DNA from: Candidatus Bathyarchaeota archaeon
Lineage (GTDB): Archaea > Thermoproteota > Bathyarchaeia > 40CM-2-53-6
Reading direction: 5' to 3'
Assembly: GCA_005882895.1 (NCBI GenBank)
Contig: VBBD01000016.1
Location: 1 to 39,399 of the forward strand
Length of the DNA: 39,399 nt
The position numbers were made by a program, and so were the translations under genes. Positions 17,535 to 26,374 of the stretch are shown one piece after another. The notes beneath the pieces are model-generated. The model worked only from the letters and a program-made list of their open reading frames with translations. It did not search any database and was not told the origin of the DNA. How positions within the stretch are numbered: the stretch's first letter is position 1; each line of letters begins with the position of its first letter.

Positions 17535-18197
17535 TCACTTTAGGTGAGAAACCATTGCTGGTGGCACCCAGCACTGAAAGCTTTGAGAGGATAGAGAGAA
17601 GCAGAGGAGTTCTGCTCCGGTAGTTCTGACGGCTGTGTTGTTGAGATTATAGGTATATTCCGTGAAGTTCTGAAACTCAAGGAACAATGTTGGGGGACTC
17701 GTTCGATGATACCACGAGACATAATCGCAGTCTGGCAGTCCCTGCTGCTTGGCTCTCTCCTGTGTCGTAATGTTCATGCTTTCCAGCCAAGCGCACTCGT
17801 TATTCGGCTGCAGGGGACTCATTGAGAAAGCCGTGCCGTTTGGAAGAACCAAGTACTGGAATTTCACCAGCTGAAAAGCAGAGGGGGCCGTGAACGTGCG
17901 AACGATGACGTAGGATGAGACAAACAGCGAGAAAATCAATACGGTTGCCAGGAGATGTGTACGCGTTAGGTGGAGTCGTCCTTTGTGTGCAGCGGGGCGA
18001 CTAGTGGGTCTTGGGGTGACGCGGAAACTAATGACGAGATATGTGATTGTTCCGACTGCGAGAACGATGAGTAAGTATCGGGAAGCTGGGATATTATTGA
18101 GAACGAATATTAGGAACAGGAAGACTGCGATGAATGATAGGAGAAACAGTTTGAATAGATTGTTTAGTTTCCATGTTTCGACCAAACAACTAGACAC
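17535..18197 (-). CDS. Hypothetical three-helix membrane protein with exterior domain
   Basis: The product is 220 residues. Hydrophobic helices lie at about 13-33, 40-57 and 82-102, with a basic loop between the second and third. An exterior C-terminal domain of about 115 residues carries Cys and N-x-T sites (NECAWLESMNITT, PDCDYVSWYHR, LLCFSLSSQSFQCW). The Cys pairs suggest disulfides. No family recognised. Its start overlaps the end of the upstream four-helix protein gene by 8 nt, indicating coupling. Confidence 0.7.
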   Translation of the reverse strand: MSSCLVETWKLNNLFKLFLLSFIAVFLFLIFVLNNIPASRYLLIVLAVGTITYLVISFRVTPRPTSRPAAHKGRLHLTRTHLLATVLIFSLFVSSYVIVRTFTAPSAFQLVKFQYLVLPNGTAFSMSPLQPNNECAWLESMNITTQERAKQQGLPDCDYVSWYHRTSPPTLFLEFQNFTEYTYNLNNTAVRTTGAELLCFSLSSQSFQCWVPPAMVSHLK

Positions 18198-18609
18198 TTT
18201 CTAACTGTATGTCACGAGACACTGCGCGCAGGATTGTTCCACAACCTGTTAGCTCCAAGCCCATGACAGCGAAGTCGGTTGCCAAGCCATTTAGCGCGAT
18301 ACCGAAAACGATCGCGGCGATTCCAAAGCAAGCATAGCTTACGATGTGGAAGAACTTTACAGTTGTTGCTGCTTTCCTATGACGTTCAGTTGCGTCAGGT
18401 ATGCTACGTAGAGAGATCATTCGACTTACTGCGTTTAGAATTGTTCCAATGTCCATGGCTCCGAGGGCAAGTACGATGAAGTCGGTTATCAGATAGAGTG
18501 TCAGCATGCTGAGAGAGATTACTGCGAGAACGAAGAATACAACGCTCAACAGATTATAGAATCGGACTGTTGAATCAACTTTTGACCTTGATCTAGAAGT
18601 GTCGTCCAA
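18190..18609 (-). CDS. Four-helix membrane protein made of two internal repeats
   Basis: The product is 139 residues with a TTG start. Two halves of about 53 residues align: VRFYNLLSVVFF...TDFIVLALG...GTILNAVSRMISL and VKFFHIVSYACF...TDFAVMGLE...GTILRAVSRDIQL. Each half holds two membrane helices and ends in a GTIL-x-AVSR motif. This is an old intragenic duplication, a common architecture for small channel- or transporter-like proteins, but no function is claimed. First gene of a probable three-gene operon (18609 to 17115). Confidence 0.7.
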   Translation of the reverse strand: MDDTSRSRSKVDSTVRFYNLLSVVFFVLAVISLSMLTLYLITDFIVLALGAMDIGTILNAVSRMISLRSIPDATERHRKAATTVKFFHIVSYACFGIAAIVFGIALNGLATDFAVMGLELTGCGTILRAVSRDIQLESV

Positions 18610-18801
18610 GTCTTAGATCACTGTGTTAACCGGGCTCTCGATTCCCATGATCAACTTCATTTCCTCTACATAAAGACGGGGAGCATGAGAGCAACGTAAT
18701 TTCGGTTCAATGGGTACCGCACTTCAGAAGCAGACGGAGCTCTTCGACCTTGGTTTAGATAAACCGGCGCTCTGGAAGTTCCCTGAACGGGATCTGCGAA
18801 A

Positions 18802-20055
18802 TCAATCGTCTAGGCTCAACCCAGCAGAAGCCGACGCTAGGGACGACACGGATGAACGGTCAGATATGCCCTGGTCAAGACATCCGATTCTCATCACCCT
18901 TTTCTCTCTGGAATTAGTTGTGAGACGTCTCAACTGTTTGAGGAAAATCGCAGTTATCCCCGTCAAGATGGGGGCGTTAAACAACGAAACAAGGATTAGA
19001 TTGTGCTCGACAAGGTAGAGAAATCCCTCTAAGACTCCAGCAGGTTTGATTATGCTGAATGAGTCGGAGAACCTCCCCCAGAAGTCAGTCTGAGCACTAA
19101 TCTCCTCGGATGTTATGGTGTACTCAACGAACCCATGCCCCATTCCTGGAGTGTTGACACTTGCCAAACTAGCAAAGTAGGGCGCGTTCGGACTCGAATA
19201 ATTGATCGGATAGAACTCCTGCCCAAATGTCCCCGCAATAACGAAAATCGTTCCATGACCTTTCGTATATGTCCCTGATGATCCATCGTTCGCCACGCAA
19301 GCACTAGAGAACCGTTCAACGAAGGCGCAAGTCAACTGCTTGCTGCGCTGGTAGTTGTGGTCATGAGCCTGCAGCACTAGGTCGACCTTCTTTTGGATCA
19401 AGAAGTTCATCAAGTTCTCCCCACCTGGGCATGTGGGGTATATTCCGGCTGAAATGCAGGCTTTCGCCATTCCGACTATTACCCAGGGTATTCCAGAGGC
19501 TCTAGCCCTGTCTATCGTGCGGGACAACCATTCATAGTGTGAAGACCCAACATCATACGAGTAATATCCACCGTTGGTAAAATTCAGTTCGGGAGATATC
19601 ATTATGATTCGTGCGAGAGGACTAGAAGAGGGATAGTCAAAGTAGAATTCCTTTCCATAGACTCCCGTAGACCCCGTTCTGTCGGGGAGACAGTTCGCAA
19701 AATAGTCAATAAGCCCTCCATTGGTAGCCAACGATTCCAATCCGTCATCATGGGACCCTGATACCAGTTCGAAGGGGAAGGTTTGACCCACGTATGACTT
19801 TACAATACCGCACCATTTTGTCTCGTCACCTATGCTGGTGTAGCTCATGTCTCCGAGCGCCAGGTAGAAATTGACGTCTGATGATGCGAGGCGGTGGAGG
19901 GACGAATTTGTGTTGATATCCTGAGAATGATCCCCGGCCGCTCCGAAATGGAAGCTGGTGCTGCCAGAAGTTTCCACAGAATTACCTGTTGGAATTAGAA
20001 GGAACAAGAATAGAAGCGTGGCGACTATCAGGGAAGCTTTCTTCTTCTTTCTCAT
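18802..20055 (-). CDS. Exported calcineurin-like metallophosphoesterase, membrane anchored
   Basis: The product is 417 residues. A KKKK-preceded signal peptide occupies about 5-25. Metal-binding motifs of the family are present: GAAGDHSQD (first motif), LALGDMSYT (second), GSHDDG in place of the common GNHE/D, and LQAHDHNYQRS near 230. This order resembles purple acid phosphatase-type metallophosphoesterases. A C-terminal helix (about 350-375) with a basic tail anchors it. The GSHDD variant is unusual but keeps the His. It adds a second, unrelated phosphatase family to the pfam04185 enzymes in this island. It lies upstream of, and in the same direction as, the unknown membrane operon (192-nt gap). 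Confidence 0.88.
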   Translation of the reverse strand: MRKKKKASLIVATLLFLFLLIPTGNSVETSGSTSFHFGAAGDHSQDINTNSSLHRLASSDVNFYLALGDMSYTSIGDETKWCGIVKSYVGQTFPFELVSGSHDDGLESLATNGGLIDYFANCLPDRTGSTGVYGKEFYFDYPSSSPLARIIMISPELNFTNGGYYSYDVGSSHYEWLSRTIDRARASGIPWVIVGMAKACISAGIYPTCPGGENLMNFLIQKKVDLVLQAHDHNYQRSKQLTCAFVERFSSACVANDGSSGTYTKGHGTIFVIAGTFGQEFYPINYSSPNAPYFASLASVNTPGMGHGFVEYTITSEEISAQTDFWGRFSDSFSIIKPAGVLEGFLYLVEHNLILVSLFNAPILTGITAIFLKQLRRLTTNSREKRVMRIGCLDQGISDRSSVSSLASASAGLSLDD

Positions 20056-20106
20056 TCGAACTTTTCGCCTCTTAACTTGGAATCCAGCACGCAGATTGGT
20101 CGTGAT

Positions 20107-20379
20107 CTACCAGCATGTTTCCTGTCTGGAGTTAGCACGATCAGCAGTCTCGGCTGGAGAGATGCCACCTTGTCTCTCGCTAGAGTCGTATGGTCTGATT
20201 CGGGATGACCTTACTTTCAGATCCAGTTCGATTTCTCTCAAGACCAACTCTCCCTTCTTGGTTCTCGCAAAGGTTGTAATGAAGAAGCGTCCGCATGCGC
20301 TACATGCTTGCAGGTTTACCCTGACAAGATGGTGAATTGACGTGTCATGTTCATGGATACTTGTTTCCTTCGCTAGCAC
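20107..20379 (-). CDS. Possible small hypothetical protein with CxxC motif
   Basis: The product is 90 residues with a GTG start. The middle (HLVRVNLQACSACGRFF, then a Lys/Glu-rich strand-like stretch) could be half of a zinc site together with N-terminal His residues, but the last 30 residues look random. No family recognised and no clear ribosome site. It is kept because codon content in the middle looks protein-like. Confidence 0.35.
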   Translation of the reverse strand: MLAKETSIHEHDTSIHHLVRVNLQACSACGRFFITTFARTKKGELVLREIELDLKVRSSRIRPYDSSERQGGISPAETADRANSRQETCW

Positions 20380-20496
20380 GTCCCTGACGCCTTATCTCGA
20401 CTCACCCGCCATTGTCTCTTGGAATTCCGATGAGACCCAGAGGGACACCAACCCTCATCGTGCTCGTCTTTAGCCGCCCACAAGCGATTAGTCGCA

Positions 20497-20518
20497 GGTT
20501 GCGGTTGACGCCGCAACC
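20497..20518. other. Perfect 8-bp hairpin
   Basis: Arms GGTTGCGG (20497-20504) and CCGCAACC (20511-20518) with loop TTGACG lie about 40 nt after the end of the minus-strand gene at 20557. No T run follows on that strand, so it is more likely an RNA-end hairpin or a protein site than a classical terminator. Confidence 0.35.
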
Positions 20519-20556
20519 CCAATGTGCCTAGCAACGCCGACATCGTTGAGCCGGGG

Positions 20557-21024
20557 CTAGTACCCCAACTCGCGGGCCGCACGTGCAAAATCGGCGAACG
20601 ACCAATCATCTCTGTCATTCAATCCTGACATGTCTTTTCCGGTCAAGAGGATTAGATCTTCCTCGAAATTCATCGCTTCTTGAATTAGTAGGCTTGTGAT
20701 CAGTTTGGCTTCATTATTATCAACGATGTAGGTGCACCGTGCCCAGTCAAGTGTTCCGTTATAGTCATGAAATGTTGATTTTGCCCGATAGTAGAAAATC
20801 GCACCTTCCGCGCACGCCTCACTGACTCCATCACAGAATCCATAATCCCCTTTGATCTGGATCAGATCTTTCGAAGCCCGCTCAAACAACTCAGCGAGCG
20901 ATCTGGGCATAACGGTTTCTTCGGGTATATTGCTCTCCAGATTACGAACCCTGTACGCATCCACAACCCGAACTTTGTTACCCAGCGACTCGGAACTATT
21001 AGCAGTCAACAAACGCGCAAACAC
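20557..21024 (-). CDS. Hypothetical protein (weak resemblance to DUF6197)
   Basis: The product is 155 residues from GTG 21024, or 117 residues from ATG 20910 (MPRSLAELFERASKDLI), which may be the real start. The layout of an N-terminal helix with a DLI motif, a central Cys followed by EGAI-x-YY, and a C-terminal LNDRDDWSFADFARAAREL recalls DUF6197-type proteins. This is a pattern resemblance only. From 21024 it begins 10 nt after the oxidoreductase stop, so co-transcription is likely. Confidence 0.65.
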   Translation of the reverse strand: MFARLLTANSSESLGNKVRVVDAYRVRNLESNIPEETVMPRSLAELFERASKDLIQIKGDYGFCDGVSEACAEGAIFYYRAKSTFHDYNGTLDWARCTYIVDNNEAKLITSLLIQEAMNFEEDLILLTGKDMSGLNDRDDWSFADFARAARELGY

Positions 21025-21034
21025 CTTGTCCGGG

Positions 21035-22138
21035 CTAGGTCGCCAGCTTACGAAATCCTTTTTGGGTTTGTTCGCCGGCGAATATCTCTACTGATTCCAG
21101 AGGTTGGACTTGTACGGTCCGTTCTTCGCATAGAGATCTCTTTGAAGTCTCCAAGAGCCGAACGACTCCAGCCCCAAGCCATCCATCGGCAAGATTGGTG
21201 TAACCCTCTGATCCGCCATTGTGTTCGACACACTCCGCGAAGTGGAGGATCTCATCCCCAAGCGTGTTACTCTGGACAACCGACACTGGATCACTGCTGT
21301 CCGAGCGTCGAAGGACCAGTCTCTGATCGAGGCAATCTAGCCGAGCCACGGCGTCGCTACCGACGACGGTTACCTCTCTGCGTCTCTCGCGGTCCAGCCA
21401 GCTAAGCTCTATATTTGCTACAACGCCATCGAGGTATTCAGCAGTTATGAACGCCACCTCGTCACTTGTTCTGGTTCGGTAGCCTTTGCCCTTGCACGTG
21501 ATCTTTGTCGGCCATTCGCCGAGGACGTTGTTGCAAATGTCGAATGGATGTGGGCCCAGGTCGGTTATCACGTCTCTATCCTTTTGGGGGGGCAAGAATC
21601 CCGTCCAGTTCAATCGGAGATAATAGATATCTCCCAACACTCCGCTGTCTACTACCCGTTTCAGCTCCGTGACCCCATTGTTGAACCGGTGAACATGCCC
21701 AGTGGATAGGACCCGACGGTTCGTTTCTGCAAGCCTCACAAGCTCGTATGCCTCCCTGGCTCTCAGTGCGAGTGGTTTTTCGACAAGGACATCCTTCCTA
21801 GATCTTAGGAGTTCGGACGCTACTTCGAAATGAGTGGGGTTGGGCGAACAGATGTGAACCGCCGAAGCCTCGGAATCAGATAGGAGATCTCCGTAGTTCA
21901 GACGGTACTTTAGTGAGCCGAACTCTTTCCTACACTGTTCCAGTGTGCTTGGTGAGTTGTCGACTACTGAGTGTAGGCTTACCCTTCGAGTCGTCTGGGC
22001 GAGGCTGAGGATTTCGCGGATTACCTTTCTACCCCAGTAGCCAGCACCGACTACGGAGATTGGCAGAGGCTGCATCGCTGAGTAGCTACGTATTGACATG
22101 TCGATATAACCGGGGCGTCTAAGAAGGAACACAACCAA
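21035..22138 (-). CDS. Gfo/Idh/MocA family oxidoreductase
   Basis: Up to 367 residues, but the most natural starts are ATG 22099 or ATG 22075, which put the Rossmann strand PISVVGAGYWGRKVIREI near the N-terminus. The NAD(P)-binding Gly motif (GAGYWG), the HICSPNPTH segment and VEKPLAL (the conserved E-K-P motif with the catalytic-site Lys) are all present. The C-terminal alpha/beta domain includes DLGPHPFD, with the family His. The family oxidises or isomerises sugars and related polyols, often for surface glycan synthesis. No glycosyltransferase is adjacent, so the substrate is open. Confidence 0.93.
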   Translation of the reverse strand: MVVFLLRRPGYIDMSIRSYSAMQPLPISVVGAGYWGRKVIREILSLAQTTRRVSLHSVVDNSPSTLEQCRKEFGSLKYRLNYGDLLSDSEASAVHICSPNPTHFEVASELLRSRKDVLVEKPLALRAREAYELVRLAETNRRVLSTGHVHRFNNGVTELKRVVDSGVLGDIYYLRLNWTGFLPPQKDRDVITDLGPHPFDICNNVLGEWPTKITCKGKGYRTRTSDEVAFITAEYLDGVVANIELSWLDRERRREVTVVGSDAVARLDCLDQRLVLRRSDSSDPVSVVQSNTLGDEILHFAECVEHNGGSEGYTNLADGWLGAGVVRLLETSKRSLCEERTVQVQPLESVEIFAGEQTQKGFRKLAT

Positions 22139-22189
22139 TCACATTGGGGTACAAATTAGTCTCAACATTCGCCTTCACCAACGACTCTT

Positions 22190-22764
22190 CACATCTCGAG
22201 GATGAGCTGTTTTTCACCCAGCTCTTCCTTCGATATGCAACGGATTCGGCCTCGCGGGTAAGAGCGGCACCCCTTGAAACGGAACTCTTCGGAGTCGTGA
22301 CAGGAGTAGAAAAGCTCGGTTTCTGCTGGAGCCCTTCTGTCCCTCGAGTCCCTCAGTCTAAGGGTTGTCCCAGACACCAAGTGTTATGCCGTTTCCGATG
22401 GGGAGCGGAGCCTCGTGCACTAACACGTGATGCCTGAAAGTTGCACGATCTCTACTCGAACTGGAGAACTCTCCCGCCGAGTCCACGCAAGACTGCAGTG
22501 GTAACTGGGCACTTGAACTCGGATACACGACACGAAGTTCGACAGCGCCTATACCGAAAATGTGGACTATACTAGTTTCTTGCCGAGGAACTCGCTCACA
22601 ACAAAGAGTCTGGTTCTGGATCGGCAAGGCTAGCAGATCGTTCGGCTCGGGCCACCATGATCTCGCCCGAGGTCGTGAAAGAAAGTTGAAAATCAAAACA
22701 ATAATGGTATTGTTGGATCCGTACCAGCAGCACCGCGCTGCCGGGTCCAAACTTGTAGGAGGAC
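22190..22764 (+). repeat. Duplicated non-coding leader, copy B
   Basis: Counterpart of 13128-13700, again ending at a phosphoesterase start with an AGGAGG ribosome site. It occupies nearly all of the gap after the divergent oxidoreductase gene. Small frames (22144-22437 plus, 22189-22380 minus, 22358-22843 minus) are mirrored in copy A but differ by indels and stops. Confidence 0.8.
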
Positions 22765-22771
22765 CTTGACT

Positions 22772-23908
22772 TTGAGAGCTCGGCTGCTTGTCGTGATGCT
22801 GATTGTTGGGATAATGGTGGTCCCTGTTCTGCCTCGGGTGCATGCGGCCCCGGGAACTAACTTCAACAACGTTGTGATTGTTGCCATGGAGAACCAGAAC
22901 TATGCCGATGTAATGGGTGCGGGTACCGGGAGCAGTAATGCTCCCTTCATCTCAGGCATGTTGGTTGCAGGGGCCACCGTTCCCCTCTATCACGCCTATG
23001 GTGCTGCTGGAAGGCCAGTGAACGGGTGTTCAGCTGGCTGTTACACAGCCCTGATCTCGGGGTCTGACCAGAGCATCGCGAATGGTTACAGTTGTTGTAT
23101 CAATGCGCCTACTCTCATCGACAGTATGGCCACCGCAGGTTTAACATGGACCGCCTTCTGCGAGAGCGGATGTCCGAGGGCCAACGACCATTTTCCCTTC
23201 ACAGGCTTCGCGGGCACTGCCAACAGTCCGAACATTATGGACAGCACCTGTTGTTCCGGTCAGCCCGACCCAGAGTTTGTGGCGCCGATGAACTCGGCCT
23301 CGCCTCCTAATTTGATCTGGCTGACTCCAACAGACAGTCACAACATGCACGACAATTCTATCCAATCGGGAGACTCATATGTCCATGATCTACTTGTAGG
23401 ACCATCTGGAACGTTGGCAAGTCCCGCCGCGGGCTCAGTTCTTGCAAGCAGCCTCTTCGCGTCAGGTCATAAGACTATGCTCCTTCTATGGTGGGACGAG
23501 TACGACCCGGCCCCGATCTTGTTCTATGGACCAGGGGTCGTCAAGCAGGCGTTCATCTCGTCCAGTGACGTCTATGATGAGTACTCGATTTTGCACCTTA
23601 TCGAGAACAACTGGGCTATGCCAACCCTGACCTCCAACGATGCCGCGGCCCTGTCGATGACAGAGATTTACGGATCGTCAACTCCGCCTACTTCTGGAGG
23701 AACAGGCGGAGGCTCTGGAGGAGGGTCAGGTAGCGGTTCGAATGGGAACTGCTTGTTGTGCGGTACGTTCCCTTCACTCTCTACCAGCATGTGGATGCTC
23801 GTCGTTGGTGGACTCGTGGGTTTCGTAGGCTCGCTTACCCTGATAACAATCCGAACTCGGGCGAATCTAGCCAGGACGAAGCGAAAGATGAATCGACTAA
23901 ATCACTGA
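22772..23908 (+). CDS. Exported phosphoesterase (pfam04185-like) with C-terminal anchor
   Basis: The product is 378 residues from TTG 22772, chosen because AGGAGG (22758-22763 region) is 9 nt upstream; TTG 22766 is only 3 nt from it. The signal peptide RLLVVMLIVGIMVVPVLPRV ends in HAAPG. Catalytic motifs are AMENQNY (Met39), HNMHD (His193-Asp194), WWDEYDP and HLIENNWAMP. Cys pairs match the 15687 protein, plus an extra STCCSG insertion. A Gly/Ser linker leads to the tail CLLCGTFP + helix + TIRTRANLARTKRKMN (from 23750). It is the nearest paralog of the gene at 15687 but carries the leader that precedes the gene at 13702. Confidence 0.88.
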   Translation: MRARLLVVMLIVGIMVVPVLPRVHAAPGTNFNNVVIVAMENQNYADVMGAGTGSSNAPFISGMLVAGATVPLYHAYGAAGRPVNGCSAGCYTALISGSDQSIANGYSCCINAPTLIDSMATAGLTWTAFCESGCPRANDHFPFTGFAGTANSPNIMDSTCCSGQPDPEFVAPMNSASPPNLIWLTPTDSHNMHDNSIQSGDSYVHDLLVGPSGTLASPAAGSVLASSLFASGHKTMLLLWWDEYDPAPILFYGPGVVKQAFISSSDVYDEYSILHLIENNWAMPTLTSNDAAALSMTEIYGSSTPPTSGGTGGGSGGGSGSGSNGNCLLCGTFPSLSTSMWMLVVGGLVGFVGSLTLITIRTRANLARTKRKMNRLNH

Positions 23909-23978
23909 TTATCAGAATATTCGACAAGTCGCCTCCGCAAGAAAGCAGGCGTCCCTGGAAATAGCCTCAAAGGACCAT

Positions 23979-24485
23979 TCACTTGGAACTGCCGGATGTC
24001 ACAATCGACTTGTTGTCTGGATATACTCTGAAAATGGTTCCCCCATGGTTATCGATGATTATTCTAGGAGTCTTGAGAATCTGGCCATAATCATGCGCGT
24101 TCTCGTCCAAGTCGGAGGCGACACGGTGCCAGTGGTCAGGAACTGTGGCGTATACGGGCTCGAATATAGCCCACTTGTCAGTGTATGAGAAGAACTTTGA
24201 ACCGGCCTTCATCAGCAACAGGTAGGCCTCTCCGATGGACCCCTCATCGAGAGTTCGAACGTGGTCTTTGTGAAACAGCATCAGACGTTCTTTGTGGCCC
24301 TTCATTGTCTTGGTGCGCACAAGTTTCCATCGTTGAAATTCTGCTAGAACTTCCTCGGGGGAAATATTGCAGAGAGAGCAGAACAGTCCTCCAGTGGTAG
24401 TCTGGGCAGTGTTTCCCTCAGTGTTCGTTTGCTTTTCATGGGGCAACTCTTGCGACCACGCTACTCGGTTGGTTGCGTGGCGCAC
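23979..24485 (-). CDS. Hypothetical protein, possibly HIT-like
   Basis: The product is 168 residues. A CSLC motif near residue 36-39 is followed by a helical stretch with a basic loop (RTKTMKGHKERLMLFHKDH) and later PDHWHRVASDLDE, ending in a beta-rich tail (RIIIDNHGGTIFRVYP). A Cys pair plus an HWH segment recalls HIT-superfamily nucleotide-binding proteins, but the HxHxH triad is not clear, so this is a suggestion only. It lies 117 nt downstream of the ATG-less gap from the Ig protein on the same strand and is likely independent. Confidence 0.6.
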   Translation of the reverse strand: MRHATNRVAWSQELPHEKQTNTEGNTAQTTTGGLFCSLCNISPEEVLAEFQRWKLVRTKTMKGHKERLMLFHKDHVRTLDEGSIGEAYLLLMKAGSKFFSYTDKWAIFEPVYATVPDHWHRVASDLDENAHDYGQILKTPRIIIDNHGGTIFRVYPDNKSIVTSGSSK

Positions 24486-24601
24486 TTTAGAATATTTCTC
24501 TCGTTTTTCGATAATTCTGCTTCTTTAGGGTGCTATCGATAGAGAACGGTTGAGCAGCCATGTGACTCTTGATTTGAGGTAAGAGTTCGGTTGGCGAGCC
24601 T

Positions 24602-26071
24602 CTATACTCCGAGAGGTGTAGCTGTGACCGCGACGGTCACAGTTGTGGTGCGGGTTACCCCACCGTTCGAGGCGGTGATCGTCACAATGTATGTTCCCGG
24701 TGTTGTGAGGAGTGACGCAGATACCGCCAACGTGGCCGAGTTTGTCCCGTTGGACTGAAGAGTCATAGACGATGAACTCAAGGATGCCGAGGGGTTGACG
24801 GGCGAGAGACCAGCTGTGATACTGGCCGGGGTCACCTGTGCCGCGAGACTCACATTACCAGAAAATCCGTTGAAGCTTGTCAACGTCAATGTAGACGTCC
24901 CGGACGATCCAATTGGGATGGATAGAGAAGTTGGACTAGCAGCTATGCTAAAGTCCATGATGTTTACTGTCACACTCACTGAGCGCGTCAGATTACCGCT
25001 TGTGCCACTTACAACGACGATGTAATTACCGGCTGACGGTACGGCAGTTGTGACGGTCAGTTGGGAGTAAGCGATATAGAATCCGTTCGATGGAAGCGCA
25101 ACGCTAGAAGGCGTCATTGATGCTGTAGGTGCTGCACCAACCGTACTGGCATTGGAAGCAGGCGATATCGCAGTTGAGAAAGACACGTTGCCAGAGAAGA
25201 GGTTGAAGGTGTTGACTGTGATGGTTGAACTGGCTGACTGGCCGGCTAGGACTCCCAAGTTGCTAGCACTAGCGCTGAGGTGGAAATCGGGGGCCCAGTA
25301 TGGAACTCTCCATGCTGTGAGAGGGTGTAGCTCCCATCCTGAGAAATTGTGAGTCGCCTCGTCGACACGGTCCTGGTCCCAGAATACGAATCCTTGGACA
25401 TCGAGCCCTGTTAGGAAGGCTGTGGTCTGCCCTACCAGCGTGTTATTGTCGCAGGAAGTGTATGGGCCACAGTAGGACGCTCCTTTCCAGTCATGATCGA
25501 TCTCCACGTGAATATTGTGCATGCATCCAGTGGTGTTGCTGGAATCGCAGATGCCGTATCCGGGAGTGAAGATGTTGAATGTCGAGTCGGATTGTGGACC
25601 GTTAGGATACTTTGTTCCGCCGTTCACCGGCATGAACGAGCTATTCCAGTCCTCCTCATTACGATAACCCCTCTGGACACCGTTTATCTGGACGAACGCT
25701 GAGACAACCTGTCCGTTCGCGTTTGTCATAGTACATGGCTGCCCCGGCGATATCCATCCCGGAGGCGTTGAAGACGTTGGGCTCAACCACCTTTTCGTAT
25801 TCTCCTGCCCGTAAGGCGAGGTTGTCCCCGGATTGAACATACTACCACCAAGTGTCGCCCCACCTAGCGGACTTGATTGATTCCCTATGATCTGTTCGAT
25901 TGTGACGAGTACCGGCGTGCAATTGACATTGGGGTTCCAAGAAGTCAATGCTCCTGTCGGGCTGTTGGCGGTCGGGACTGGTGAGGCGATTCCCGGGTGA
26001 GTGTACGTGATCATTGCTATGAGAACGCTGCAAGCGAGAATCGTCAATCTCCTACTCTTCGCGACACGCAT
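24602..26071 (-). CDS. Secreted HPLTAW-domain protein with Ig-like repeats
   Basis: The product is 489 residues from ATG 26071 (an upstream frame to 26182 exists but starts before the promoter-like CATATACT and a GGTAGG ribosome site). The signal peptide is RRLTILACSVLIAMITYTHP. The N-terminal domain (about 35-240) starts SWNPNVNCTPVLVTIEQIIG, contains a HVEIDHDWKG segment and closes with QGFVFWD and GWELHPLTAWR. The same domain opens the divergent gene at 26375. Two Ig-like domains of about 110 residues follow, each with a FSGNVSF/FSGNVSL strand and a TPGTYIVTITA ending. There is no C-terminal membrane helix, so it is probably released or bound by other means. Function of the N-terminal domain is unknown. 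Confidence 0.8.
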   Translation of the reverse strand: MRVAKSRRLTILACSVLIAMITYTHPGIASPVPTANSPTGALTSWNPNVNCTPVLVTIEQIIGNQSSPLGGATLGGSMFNPGTTSPYGQENTKRWLSPTSSTPPGWISPGQPCTMTNANGQVVSAFVQINGVQRGYRNEEDWNSSFMPVNGGTKYPNGPQSDSTFNIFTPGYGICDSSNTTGCMHNIHVEIDHDWKGASYCGPYTSCDNNTLVGQTTAFLTGLDVQGFVFWDQDRVDEATHNFSGWELHPLTAWRVPYWAPDFHLSASASNLGVLAGQSASSTITVNTFNLFSGNVSFSTAISPASNASTVGAAPTASMTPSSVALPSNGFYIAYSQLTVTTAVPSAGNYIVVVSGTSGNLTRSVSVTVNIMDFSIAASPTSLSIPIGSSGTSTLTLTSFNGFSGNVSLAAQVTPASITAGLSPVNPSASLSSSSMTLQSNGTNSATLAVSASLLTTPGTYIVTITASNGGVTRTTTVTVAVTATPLGV

Positions 26072-26160
26072 GGCGTGATGCTTCCTACCTTCTTCCGTCC
26101 TTATCCAGTATATGGGCTGGGCGTCTACAAAGTGTTCTAAGAGCACACATCTCGTCGCAA

Positions 26161-26179
26161 TTGTGTAGGAAATACACAA
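26161..26179. promoter_or_regulatory. Palindrome in divergent promoter region
   Basis: TTGTGTA (26161-26167), GGAAA spacer, TACACAA (26173-26179), a perfect 7-bp inverted repeat between the two divergent HPLTAW genes. It suits a dimeric regulator controlling both. Confidence 0.45.
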
Positions 26180-26181
26180 CA

Positions 26182-26269
26182 CTTGAAATCTCTACACTAT
26201 TATAGACAGCTCATCGGACGGCATGGAGTCGATTCCCGCGAGAATGGACTCGTTGTCTTGAAATCTCTA
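26182..26269. repeat. 13-bp direct repeat pair in divergent promoter region
   Basis: CTTGAAATCTCTA occurs exactly at 26182-26194 and 26257-26269, 75 nt apart (about seven helical turns). It may be a second regulator site. Confidence 0.4.
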
Positions 26270-26374
26270 ACGATTCCTGCTGAAGCAAAGTCAGGGTGGG
26301 TATTTTGTCGAGCTTTTAGTTATCTGTGCGACGACGAGTCTTCCTTTGCTTGGTGTGTTATCTTCTAGTCTCTT

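Larger units (their letters stand above)
20056..20556. other. Region with one weak small gene and a hairpin
   Basis: Contains the uncertain frame at 20107-20379 (minus) and a strong hairpin at 20497-20518. Nothing else is supported. Confidence 0.4.

Noticed and set aside
20373-20618. 81-residue minus-strand frame
   Set aside because: Overlaps the end of the 20557 gene, spans the hairpin and has a random-looking Arg/Ser/Trp composition.
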